The notes beneath the pieces were generated by a model. The model made no database searches. It was given only the letters and a program-made list of their open reading frames with translations, and was not told the DNA's origin. A stretch of 38,141 bases of DNA from Bacillota bacterium. GTDB taxonomy: Bacteria > Bacillota > Clostridia > Christensenellales > CAG-138. Every line of letters begins with the position of its first letter. The first letter of the stretch is position 1. The DNA lies in contig JAEEYN010000222.1 in assembly GCA_016288175.1 (NCBI GenBank), positions 1 to 38,141 of the forward strand, written 5' to 3'. Below, in pieces: positions 32,301 to 38,141 of the stretch. Made by a program: the position numbers and the translations under genes.

Positions 32301-32781
32301 CTTTCAGCCGCAAAGCGAGCGCCTTCGCTTCATCGTATCTGTTCATCAAAAGATACTGCGGAATATCGCCGGCAAGGCAGGCAGAAAGGCAGATCAGGCC
32401 CTCATGATACTGTTCAAGAAGGTTGTAATCAATGCGCGGGCGGTAATAAAAGCCGTCCACAAACGCAATGCTGGACAGCTTGATAAGGTTCTTATATCCG
32501 GTTTCGTTTTTGCACAGGAGGATAAGGTGCGCGTTCTCGCGCATGCCGGTCTTGTCGGCGATCGATTTCGGCGCAACATAGGCTTCCATGCCGATTATCG
32601 GCTTTATCCCCGCTTTCGTGCATTTTTTATAGAATTCGATCACGCCGTACATGTTGCCGTGGTCGGTGATCGCAAGGGAATCCATGTTGAGCTCCTTCGC
32701 ACGGTCAACGAGCTCGCCTATGCGGGCCGCGCCGTCGAGAAGGCTGTATTCAGTATGAACATGAAGATGGGTAAAGCTCAT
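29317..32781 (-). CDS. dnaE: DNA polymerase III alpha subunit
   Basis: An 1154-residue replicative polymerase subunit of DnaE type. The N-terminal PHP domain begins HLHVHTEYSLLDG (5-17), with TDHGNM (39-44). The polymerase palm contains GPGRGSGA (351-358) and the catalytic aspartate cluster PDFDVDF (392-398), followed by FGTMAARGAVRDVGR. The fingers and helix-hairpin-helix region follow, then an OB fold (about 975-1050, MNVRVGGIFGSIRTRPVKTG). It lacks the exonuclease insertion of PolC, so a separate PolC probably exists elsewhere, as in other Firmicutes. The ATG overlaps the whiA stop as ATGA and has an AGAGG site. Most PHP metal-ligand His and Asp residues look present, so a proofreading-type or phosphatase activity is possible. 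Confidence 0.97.
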   Translation of the reverse strand: MSFTHLHVHTEYSLLDGAARIGELVDRAKELNMDSLAITDHGNMYGVIEFYKKCTKAGIKPIIGMEAYVAPKSIADKTGMRENAHLILLCKNETGYKNLIKLSSIAFVDGFYYRPRIDYNLLEQYHEGLICLSACLAGDIPQYLLMNRYDEAKALALRLKGVFGEDFYIELQNHGIPEQLVVLPRLDKLAKELGIKTVATNDIHYVTKDDAEAQDVLLCVQTGRFVDEENRMRMQTEEFYLKSEDEMLKRMYGYEDAVANTAEVAAKCDLHIEFGKRHLPGFTAPDGMDNETYIRKLCTEGMYRRYGEPTKEEWDRLEYELGVITKMGFVDYYLIVWDFIHFAKSNGIEVGPGRGSGAASIAAYTMGITDIDPIKYKLLFERFLNPERVSMPDFDVDFCYERRQEVIEYVKRKYGSDHVAQIVTFGTMAARGAVRDVGRVLRIPYQDVDRIAKLIPQVKDMNLKSALETVPELKTLYDTDEQIKKLMDLSMKVEGLPRNTSTHAAGVVISSLPTMELVPLQRNDESITTQFTMTELEELGMLKMDFLGLRTLTVIRDCLDYIRKGGGTPPDFSNCSYDDKRVYDLISSGETVGVFQLESAGMTQFMMQMKPSCLEDVIAGISLFRPGPMDQIPRYIEGKQNAASVHYETELLRPILDTTYGCMVYQEQVMQIVRDLAGYSLGRSDLVRRAMSKKKHDVMAQERKNFIYGIEENGVVTVDGALRRGVSKEAAEEIFDEMMDFASYAFNKAHAACYAVVAYRTALLKCLYPVEFMTALINSFLTDSEKIASYIYYCRSHGIAILPPDINRSEARFSVDKGSIRFGLAAIRNVGEGVINDVLSERRIGGDFRDFSDFVRRSEGLNKRLLEGLIKAGCFDSIGVSRKYLIGHYEQELSAANAERKRLESGQLSFFDFGAELMQPASQPSGEDAKDEFPLDELLTMEREAIGIYASGHPLMEYEQELAEFRFNCLELTEADGSGAIHDNMNVRVGGIFGSIRTRPVKTGTGMMASGMLEDMSGSVEVVAFPSVYQKYSSMLVNDRKVIVTGRLSMREDRANSLLIEDVVPLIKGGERLLVLNFTPETAILKERVVETLRRFPGNREVYFIDLVPGRKLKAPKELSVNLSKELISSLSGLLGDANVRTVPKKAPMPPQRD

Positions 32782-33785
32782 TTTGTACCTCTTTTGTTCG
32801 CATCCGTCGAGACGGGCGTTCCGTTTCGGATATCGTCGGCAAGCGACTGAAGCTTTTTAAGGCGGTAGTTCACCGCGGATTTTCCGAGAGAAAGCTCATC
32901 CGCAAGCTCCGTCAGCGAAAGCTCATAGTTGTTCATCCTCGCTTCCGCAACGACGCGCAGGCTTTCCGGCAAAGCATCGTAGCCGAGAGTTTCGAGCACA
33001 AGGGCGATATCCTCCGCCTGGCGGCGCGATGTTTTCGCTACTTTTTCGGCATTCGCCATGATGCAGTTGACGCCGCGGTTCGCCTCGTTATTCGCCTGTT
33101 TGAATATGCGCTCGTTCGAAACCTCCATCATCGCCGCCGAAGCGCCGATATATGCAAGCAGATCCTCGAGCTTTTCGCCCTCTTTGATATAAACAACGAA
33201 GTTTTGTTTGCGCTTCGTGAGTTTGGGCTCGATCCCGTGGTTCGAAAGAAGTTTAGCGGCAGCCGAAGCAAGCGCTTCATTGCCGATGACGAACTCCGCA
33301 TGATAGGATTTTTCCGGTTTGGAGACCATCCCGCAGGCGAGAAAGAGTCCGCGCATGAACATCTTTTGCTGTGTCTCGGTCTTCAGCGCACCAACCGGCA
33401 CCTCCGCGGCGAACTGCTTTTCGCCGTTTTCATCAAAGCTCATGAGGCCCGTGTCGAGCATGAATCGGTCGATGTTGTCGCCGAATAACATAAGCTCGTG
33501 ATAATTTGCGTTCAGGCGGTCATGCCTGACTTCGGTGAGCCTTGATTCAAGGCCGTAGTGCTGTGAGGCGAGTTTTGCGGCAAGCTCTACAGCGTCCCTG
33601 CTCTTTATAACATAGTGAACGCCCCAGCAGCGCTTTTCAGGGACAAGCTTCAGCGAACCGATGCCGAGGGTGAAGGCGGAAAGCAGGGCGCGCGCATCCG
33701 AACCGCGTTTGATGCGCAGGTCCGAGATCTCTTTCTTTATCGATGAAGAGAACGATTCTTCGGTTTGTGCCTGTTTTTCGTCCAT
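32778..33785 (-). CDS. whiA: WhiA-type DNA-binding protein
   Basis: A 335-residue WhiA protein, a nucleoid-associated regulator of cell division and development in Gram-positives. The N-terminal part has a degenerate LAGLIDADG homing-endonuclease fold (FMRGLFLACGMVSKPEKSYH then EFVIGNEALASAAAKLLSNH). The family hallmark NRGVNCIMANAEK follows, then a C-terminal helix-turn-helix (LSLTELADELSLGKSAVNYR). I chose ATG 33785, 14 nt after the rapZ stop; an ATG at 33830 would overlap rapZ and add 15 residues. Homologues usually begin near SFSSSIKKEI, so the shorter form fits better. It is transcribed with rapZ and overlaps dnaE by 4 nt. Confidence 0.93.
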   Translation of the reverse strand: MDEKQAQTEESFSSSIKKEISDLRIKRGSDARALLSAFTLGIGSLKLVPEKRCWGVHYVIKSRDAVELAAKLASQHYGLESRLTEVRHDRLNANYHELMLFGDNIDRFMLDTGLMSFDENGEKQFAAEVPVGALKTETQQKMFMRGLFLACGMVSKPEKSYHAEFVIGNEALASAAAKLLSNHGIEPKLTKRKQNFVVYIKEGEKLEDLLAYIGASAAMMEVSNERIFKQANNEANRGVNCIMANAEKVAKTSRRQAEDIALVLETLGYDALPESLRVVAEARMNNYELSLTELADELSLGKSAVNYRLKKLQSLADDIRNGTPVSTDANKRGTK

Positions 33786-33798
33786 ACCCGAATTTTTA

Positions 33799-34707
33799 TC
33801 AGTTATCGAAATGTTGGGGTTTTCCGGCATTCTTTTCTTCAAAGCGTTCTTTAATGTCGTCCGCTTCGGGGATCAGATCGCGGTGCTCAAGGAAAACGCT
33901 GTAATCATCCTTCAGCCTGTCGTGCAGCGCTTCCGCCATCGCAACGGAACGGTGACGTCCGCCTGTGCAGCCGAACGAGACCATCAGCCTGCGTTTTCCT
34001 TCCTTCATGAAGGACGGGATCACGAGGCGGAGCATTCCCTCGATCATATCGAGCTGCTTCCGAACGTTTTTATCCGAGAAAACGAAATCGCGGACCTCCT
34101 TGTCCCTGCCCGATTTATAGCGGAGTTCGGGAACATAATACGGGTTCTCGGTATATCGCATGTCGAAGATGAAATCGGCGTTACCGGGTATGCCGCGCTT
34201 ATAGCCGAAGCTTGAAATGATGAGCCGCATCGGCACGTTTTCGCCGTGCAGCAGCAGTTCTTCAACCGTTGCGGAGAGTTCGCGCGGACGCATATTCGTT
34301 GTATCCACGATGTATTTCGCCTGTTCCTTCAGCGGGGCGAGCATCTCGCGCTCCATACGGATGCCGATGCTGACGTCATCATGCATCGGGTGGATCCGGC
34401 GGGTCTCGCTGTAGCGATGCTGCAGAACATTGTCGTCGCACTCGAGGAACATGATCTCGTGCTCATAAGGAAGATGCTGAAGTTCAAGATAGGTCTTCTG
34501 CGGGTTATAGCCGAAACGCGATTCGCGGCTGTCGACAACGATCGCGACCCGGTCGATCGAGTTCTCGCTGCTCAGGCAGAGCTCGATGTATTCAACAAGA
34601 AGCTGGCACGGAACATTATCCGCGCAAACAAAGCCCATGTCCTCAAGAACATTGAGAACATTGGATTTTCCTGCTCCGGACATTCCTGTTACGATCAAAA
34701 TGTACAT
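33799..34707 (-). CDS. rapZ: RapZ/YvcJ-type nucleotide-binding protein
   Basis: A 302-residue P-loop protein. In E. coli RapZ targets a small RNA for RNase E cleavage; the Firmicutes form YvcJ is a GTPase/ATPase of less certain role. Visible are Walker A GMSGAGKS (8-15), the DTTNMRPRELS motif, and the C-terminal hallmark VSFGCTGGRHRSVAMAEAL. The start has an AAGGAG site 6 nt away. It lies downstream of murB and immediately upstream of whiA; the yvcK gene that usually separates rapZ and whiA is missing here. Confidence 0.95.
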   Translation of the reverse strand: MYILIVTGMSGAGKSNVLNVLEDMGFVCADNVPCQLLVEYIELCLSSENSIDRVAIVVDSRESRFGYNPQKTYLELQHLPYEHEIMFLECDDNVLQHRYSETRRIHPMHDDVSIGIRMEREMLAPLKEQAKYIVDTTNMRPRELSATVEELLLHGENVPMRLIISSFGYKRGIPGNADFIFDMRYTENPYYVPELRYKSGRDKEVRDFVFSDKNVRKQLDMIEGMLRLVIPSFMKEGKRRLMVSFGCTGGRHRSVAMAEALHDRLKDDYSVFLEHRDLIPEADDIKERFEEKNAGKPQHFDN

Positions 34708-34754
34708 GTGATTCTCCTTATTCGCAAAACATGTTTCCCGATTCAGAAACGAAG

Positions 34755-35648
34755 CTATTCGATGATTTTGACCTCTGGTTCAAGCAGCACGCCGAATTTT
34801 TCATAAACGTCGGCGCGAACGAAGCAGATAAGCGCCGCAACGTCATTAAAGCTCGCGCCGCCGCAGTTGACGATGAATCCCGCGTGCTTCGGGCTCACCA
34901 TCGCACCGCCGATGCGTTTCCCCTTCAGTCCCGCCTGCTCGATGAGCGCACCGGCAAAGTTTCCGACAGGGCGCTTGAAAGTGCTTCCTGCGGAAGGAAA
35001 TTCAAGGGGCTGTTTGTCCCTCCGGCGGGCGGTATAATCGTCCATCCTCGCTTTGGCTCCGCCGTCGTCCTCCTTGAGCTCCATAACGGCACGCACGATG
35101 ACGGCATTGGGGTATGCAAAGGCCGAATAACGGTAGCCGAGGTCGCCATCCGCAACTTTTCTTGTAATTAGTTCGCCGTCGCGGATGAATGAAACTTCCC
35201 TCAGGACCTGCGAAAGCTCTCCGCCATATGCGCCTGCGTTCATCGCAGCGCCGCCGCCGACGGTCCCGGGTATGCCGGACGCCCATTCAAGGCCCATAAG
35301 CCCGGCAGCGACGCTCGCTTTCGAAACAACGCTCAAAAGCGCGCCTGCCTCCGCCGTCAGGATACTGCCGTCGAATCCGAACGAAGACATATTGCTGCCG
35401 ATGCGGATAAACAGCGCGTTGACGCCTTTATCCGAAACGAGCAGATTGCTGCCGTTGCCGATAACGTAAACGGGCAGACGGCTTTCCTTAGCGGCTTCGA
35501 GCAGCTCCGCCGCTTCCTTCCAGGAGGAGGGCTCGGCGAAATAGGCCATCGGTCCGCCGACGCGGAAGCTTGTATAATCCCGCGCCGGAACACCGGTGCG
35601 GACGTTTAAAGCAGAAAAAACTTCGGATGTGTTTTCGTTGATCATCAT
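34755..35648 (-). CDS. murB: UDP-N-acetylenolpyruvoylglucosamine reductase
   Basis: MurB, the FAD-dependent enzyme that reduces UDP-GlcNAc-enolpyruvate to UDP-MurNAc with NADPH in peptidoglycan synthesis in the cytoplasm. Motifs are TSFRVGGP, the FAD loop GNGSNLLVSDKG, ASGIPGTVGGGAAMNAGAYG, the catalytic Ser in SAGSTFKRP and the late LEPEVKIIE with its Glu. About 297 residues from ATG 35648, which has a GGGAG site; an ATG at 35672 has none and would lie closer to the promoter. It heads the murB-rapZ-whiA-dnaE cluster, with 47 nt to rapZ. Confidence 0.96.
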   Translation of the reverse strand: MMINENTSEVFSALNVRTGVPARDYTSFRVGGPMAYFAEPSSWKEAAELLEAAKESRLPVYVIGNGSNLLVSDKGVNALFIRIGSNMSSFGFDGSILTAEAGALLSVVSKASVAAGLMGLEWASGIPGTVGGGAAMNAGAYGGELSQVLREVSFIRDGELITRKVADGDLGYRYSAFAYPNAVIVRAVMELKEDDGGAKARMDDYTARRRDKQPLEFPSAGSTFKRPVGNFAGALIEQAGLKGKRIGGAMVSPKHAGFIVNCGGASFNDVAALICFVRADVYEKFGVLLEPEVKIIE

Positions 35649-35686
35649 AGAGTATTTGACTCCCGATCGCATTCTTATTCATTATT

Positions 35687-35715
35687 ATCATACCATGAAA
35701 ACAGTTGAAAGTAAA
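35687..35715 (-). promoter_or_regulatory. Promoter of the murB-rapZ-whiA-dnaE cluster
   Basis: On the minus strand, extended -10 TGGTATGAT (core 35687-35692), 17-bp spacer and -35 TTTACT (35710-35715). About 40 nt of leader before the murB ATG at 35648. It can drive the whole run through the RumA-type gene, as no strong internal terminator was seen. Confidence 0.68.
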
Positions 35716-35758
35716 CCGCAAATCGTTTTTTCCGTCGATTTTTCCCGCAGGAAAATGC

Positions 35759-36670
35759 TTATTCGCTCCCCTGTCTTTTCCCGCCGAAAGCGCTGCCGAC
35801 AGCCCCGCTTCCGCCCGCGCGGATCAGCTCAAAAGCCTCACCGAGGAAGCTTTGCTCATACCGAAGTTCGATTTCCGGATTCATCGGCATCAGGCCGAGC
35901 TCAACAAGTTCGCTCTGAGCATCCGGCGAGGTCAATTGTCCGATAAACTCACGGCAATAGCTCAGCTTTTCTTCATCCGCGGAAGCCGAGATCCCTATGA
36001 ACTGAACAAGATCCGTTTGTGCTTCAAAGGGCAGCGCTTCGAAAAAACGCATCTTTCCGGCGGAAAGCAGGCGCGAAAAGTCGCCGACAGCCCGCGCATC
36101 CGCAATACAGCAGTCCGCTTTCCCGCGTCGAAACGCGTCAATGCTGTTTTTCGTTGCGTCCCCGCGCGCTTCTTTTGCTTCCTCCTCCGTCAGCTTTGCC
36201 GGATCGAAAACCAGCAGCCGGCACGATGCGGCGTACGGGACTGCCAGAATCGAATCTTCGAACGTTCCCGCTTCCGTCGGAACGCTGAACCCTTCCCCTG
36301 CTTCACGCAATGCTGAAGCCGGAAGGAATCCCGCCGGAAAGCTAATGATATCCGGCATCGCACCGTTCGCAAGGCGTTCCGCCGCTTTCGCTTCATCGAG
36401 GATCTCAACGTTGAAGTACACTTCATAGTGCTTTTTTTCGAGTTTTGACGCGTATTTTTTCAGCCAGCTGCCCAGACTTCCGAGATAAGGGCGAACGCCG
36501 GCAACGTGCAAAATGCTTATCACTCCGCGGAACGGTTCTTCCTTCGGTCTCAGCCAATCGAGCCAGCCTTCACGGTCCATGAGCCGGAAAATATGTTTCG
36601 GAAGGAACACAAGGAGCAGCAGCACGGCCGCAAGCAGCAAGACGGCAATGGTTTTTTGGATCTTATTCAT
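35759..36670 (-). CDS. Membrane-anchored solute-binding-type protein
   Basis: A 303-residue protein with one N-terminal hydrophobic anchor (about 5-24, KTIAVLLLAAVLLLLVFLP) and an extracellular part resembling bacterial family 1/8 extracellular solute-binding proteins. The pattern includes LGSWLKKYASKLEKKHYEVYF, MPDIISFPAGFL, AVPYAASCRLLVFDPAKLTE and a helical C-terminus with SPDAQSELVELGLMPMN, typical of the last lobe. There is no lipobox Cys, so it is held by its anchor. I chose ATG 36670; the longer frame to TTG 36718 overlaps a terminator. No permease or ATPase gene lies beside it, so a role in transport or as a sensor is undecided. Confidence 0.72.
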   Translation of the reverse strand: MNKIQKTIAVLLLAAVLLLLVFLPKHIFRLMDREGWLDWLRPKEEPFRGVISILHVAGVRPYLGSLGSWLKKYASKLEKKHYEVYFNVEILDEAKAAERLANGAMPDIISFPAGFLPASALREAGEGFSVPTEAGTFEDSILAVPYAASCRLLVFDPAKLTEEEAKEARGDATKNSIDAFRRGKADCCIADARAVGDFSRLLSAGKMRFFEALPFEAQTDLVQFIGISASADEEKLSYCREFIGQLTSPDAQSELVELGLMPMNPEIELRYEQSFLGEAFELIRAGGSGAVGSAFGGKRQGSE

Positions 36671-36715
36671 ACAAAAACTGTATGCTTCCGTCCCCGCGCC
36701 GTATTCAGAAGAGGG

Positions 36716-36749
36716 CAAAACAAAAGACCGCGCCTAAAATAGCACGGTC
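36716..36749 (-). terminator. Terminator of the amidohydrolase gene
   Basis: On the minus strand GACCGTGC, loop TATTTTAG, GCGCGGTC, then TTTTGTTTTG. The stem is 8 bp with one G-T wobble. It lies about 22 bases after the amidohydrolase stop and before the solute-binding gene start, so the two are probably separate units. Confidence 0.82.
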
Positions 36750-36770
36750 AAATCCATTGTTCGGTTTAGG

Positions 36771-38141
36771 TTATTCCGCCCTGAAAGCCCTTTTTCCTCC
36801 GAGATATGTTTCAAGCACGCGAACTGAACGGAGCTCGTTTTCCGGTGTTTCAAAAGGATCCTTATCCAATACTACGAAATCCGCAAGGAAACCGGGAGCG
36901 ATCCTGCCCTTTATGTTCTCCTCAAAGCTCGCTCGCGCACCGCCCTGCGTGAAGCTGTCCAGCGCTTCGCGAACGGAAAAAGCCTGATCCGGAAGGAATG
37001 GACCCGTGCCGTCCGTTGAACGGCGGGTCACCGCGCATTCGATGCCCTTCATCACGTCCGGAAGCTCCACCGGGCAGTCCGAACCGTTGGAAACGGTCAC
37101 TCCGCGATCGAGCAGAGTCTTCCAGTTATAGCTCGTCCGTGCGAGCTCCGGCGCAACGAGTTTTTCGACGATATGGTTATCGTAATCGATGAAGATCGAC
37201 TGGGCGTAGACATGCAGTCCGAGCCTTGCGATGCGTTCGAGCTGATCCGCTCTGCTCACCTGGCAATGCACAACACCGTGGCGATGATCCTCCCTCGGGT
37301 GGATCTCAAGCGCCGCCTCGATCGCGTCAAGCACACGGTCAAGACAGGCGTCGCCGATCGCGTGGATTGCTACCTGCATGCCGTATTCGTTTGCAAGAGC
37401 AACCATTTTTTTCATATGTTCCGCCGAAAACAGCGAAAAGCCGCGGTTTTCGGGATCGTCCCTGTAAGGTATCGAAAGGTGCGCCGTTCTGGAGCCGAGA
37501 GCCCCGTCGCCGAGCATCTTAAGCGGCCCGATGCGGAACATTTCGTCCCCCTTTCCGGTGATGTTTCCGGCGTCGATGAAGGCGCGAAGCTCCTCTTCGG
37601 TCGTGAAATTGCACTGCTCGTTGACGCGGACGGTCAGCTCCCCCGCTTCTGCGAGCTCGCGGTAGGCTTCGTTGAAAATTTCCGGCGGGATCTCGCGGAA
37701 AACGCAGTAATCGTCGGTCTGGCTCGAAGTGACGCCGTATCTGTTGAGCTCCGCGCAGGCAAGGCGGATCATGTTCTTCAGCCCATCCTTATCCGGCAGC
37801 GGCATTCTGCCGAGAAGCAGGTCCATCGCGTTGTCGAAAAGCCTGCCGTCCGGCTCGCCGTCACGCATTCCGATGCTGCCGCCGGCCGGCGAAGGCGTTT
37901 CTCCGCCTATGCCGGCAAGCTCGAGTGCCTTTGAATTGGCAACGCAGCAATGGCCGCATGCGCGGGTGATTACGATCGGTATCTCCGCTGAGACCGCGTC
38001 GAGGTCGAAACGGTTGGGCATCCGCTTAACATCCGAAAAATAATCCTGATTCCAGCCGCGGCCGGTGAGCCACTGCCCCGCTTTCGGAGGATGCTCCGCA
38101 AGGTGCGCCTTCATGCAGGCGATAACTTCCGCAAGGCTTCC
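36771..38141 (-). CDS. YtcJ-type metal-dependent amidohydrolase, N-terminus beyond window
   Basis: The C-terminal 456 residues of an Amidohydro_3 (YtcJ-like) protein; the frame runs through the ATG at 38114 to the window edge (GSLAEVIACMKAH), so the true start and the first metal-binding HxH are outside. Family motifs are GRGWNQDYF, RACGHCCVANSKALELAGI, DGALGSRTAHLSIPYRDDPE, AIHAIGDACLDRVLDAIEAA, RHGVVHCQVSRADQL, SNGSDCPVELPD (with its metal-site Asp) and the C-terminal beta-sandwich FLADFVVLDKDPFETPE. These enzymes hydrolyse amide or related bonds in amidines, hydantoin-like or formamide-like substrates; the substrate here is unknown. A terminator follows. Confidence 0.9.
   Translation of the reverse strand, partial: GSLAEVIACMKAHLAEHPPKAGQWLTGRGWNQDYFSDVKRMPNRFDLDAVSAEIPIVITRACGHCCVANSKALELAGIGGETPSPAGGSIGMRDGEPDGRLFDNAMDLLLGRMPLPDKDGLKNMIRLACAELNRYGVTSSQTDDYCVFREIPPEIFNEAYRELAEAGELTVRVNEQCNFTTEEELRAFIDAGNITGKGDEMFRIGPLKMLGDGALGSRTAHLSIPYRDDPENRGFSLFSAEHMKKMVALANEYGMQVAIHAIGDACLDRVLDAIEAALEIHPREDHRHGVVHCQVSRADQLERIARLGLHVYAQSIFIDYDNHIVEKLVAPELARTSYNWKTLLDRGVTVSNGSDCPVELPDVMKGIECAVTRRSTDGTGPFLPDQAFSVREALDSFTQGGARASFEENIKGRIAPGFLADFVVLDKDPFETPENELRSVRVLETYLGGKRAFRAE

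Noticed and set aside
31219..32850. 543-codon open frame on the + strand across dnaE
   Set aside because: It is antisense to a clearly conserved polymerase gene, has no recognisable protein family and is a by-product of the codon bias of dnaE.
35718..35760. Terminator after the solute-binding gene
   Set aside because: Short A/T-dominated hairpins can be drawn, but none has a stable stem followed by a clear T-run.

Overview
The window reads as a chromosomal segment of a Gram-positive Clostridia-type bacterium (Firmicutes), moderately GC-rich by eye. The grounds are the murB-rapZ-whiA-dnaE block typical of Firmicutes, type I dockerin modules, several transmembrane eukaryote-like Ser/Thr kinases, a C_GCAxxG_C_C redox-type protein, strong AGGAGG-type ribosome binding sites and sigma-A-like promoters. 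TGA is an ordinary stop in many genes here. I saw no rRNA, tRNA, CRISPR array, integrase or insertion sequence. The species cannot be named from this sequence alone.

Layout. Bases 1-3618 (+) carry the 3' part of one ABC exporter half, its complete partner (together a heterodimer with one degenerate ATP site) and a DMT-family permease, ending at a terminator shared with the convergent gene. Bases 3696-13884 (-) form an extracellular and signalling block. It holds a large secreted subtilisin-like protease with a dockerin, a two-gene operon of membrane kinases with seven-bladed RCC1-like outer domains (the upstream one a pseudokinase), and a broken secreted leucine-rich-repeat/dockerin gene. Bases 13996-16442 (-) are a tight operon: GNAT acetyltransferase, SRAP (HMCES/YedK) abasic-site protein, DNPH1-like nucleotide hydrolase and short-chain dehydrogenase. 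A small four-helix membrane protein (+) and a MerR regulator plus C_GCAxxG_C_C pair (-) follow. A third receptor kinase, with a carbohydrate-binding-like outer domain, and an unknown 428-residue partner are on the + strand at 18616-21761.

Bases 21819-27692 (-) are accessory: a DUF362 protein with a small basic partner, a YgjV-like/GNAT fusion, unknown small genes, an OlsB-like acyltransferase, two truncated GNAT genes, a gene with an internal 81-bp duplication, and a tandem Nudix protein. Bases 27959-35648 (-) return to core functions: RumA-type RNA methyltransferase, DnaE, WhiA, RapZ and MurB. The usual yvcK gene is missing between rapZ and whiA. The window ends with a lone membrane-anchored solute-binding-type protein and the 3' part of a YtcJ-type amidohydrolase.

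The most unusual part is 3696-21761. Three paralogous receptor kinases share a short N-terminal WP(E/D)(Y/W) motif but carry different sensor domains. One is a clear pseudokinase coupled to a partly non-canonical kinase, and the pair is flanked by dockerin-bearing secreted proteins. The protease and kinase promoters share a matching downstream sequence. This fits a surface-sensing and extracellular-protein module; the functional link is inference.
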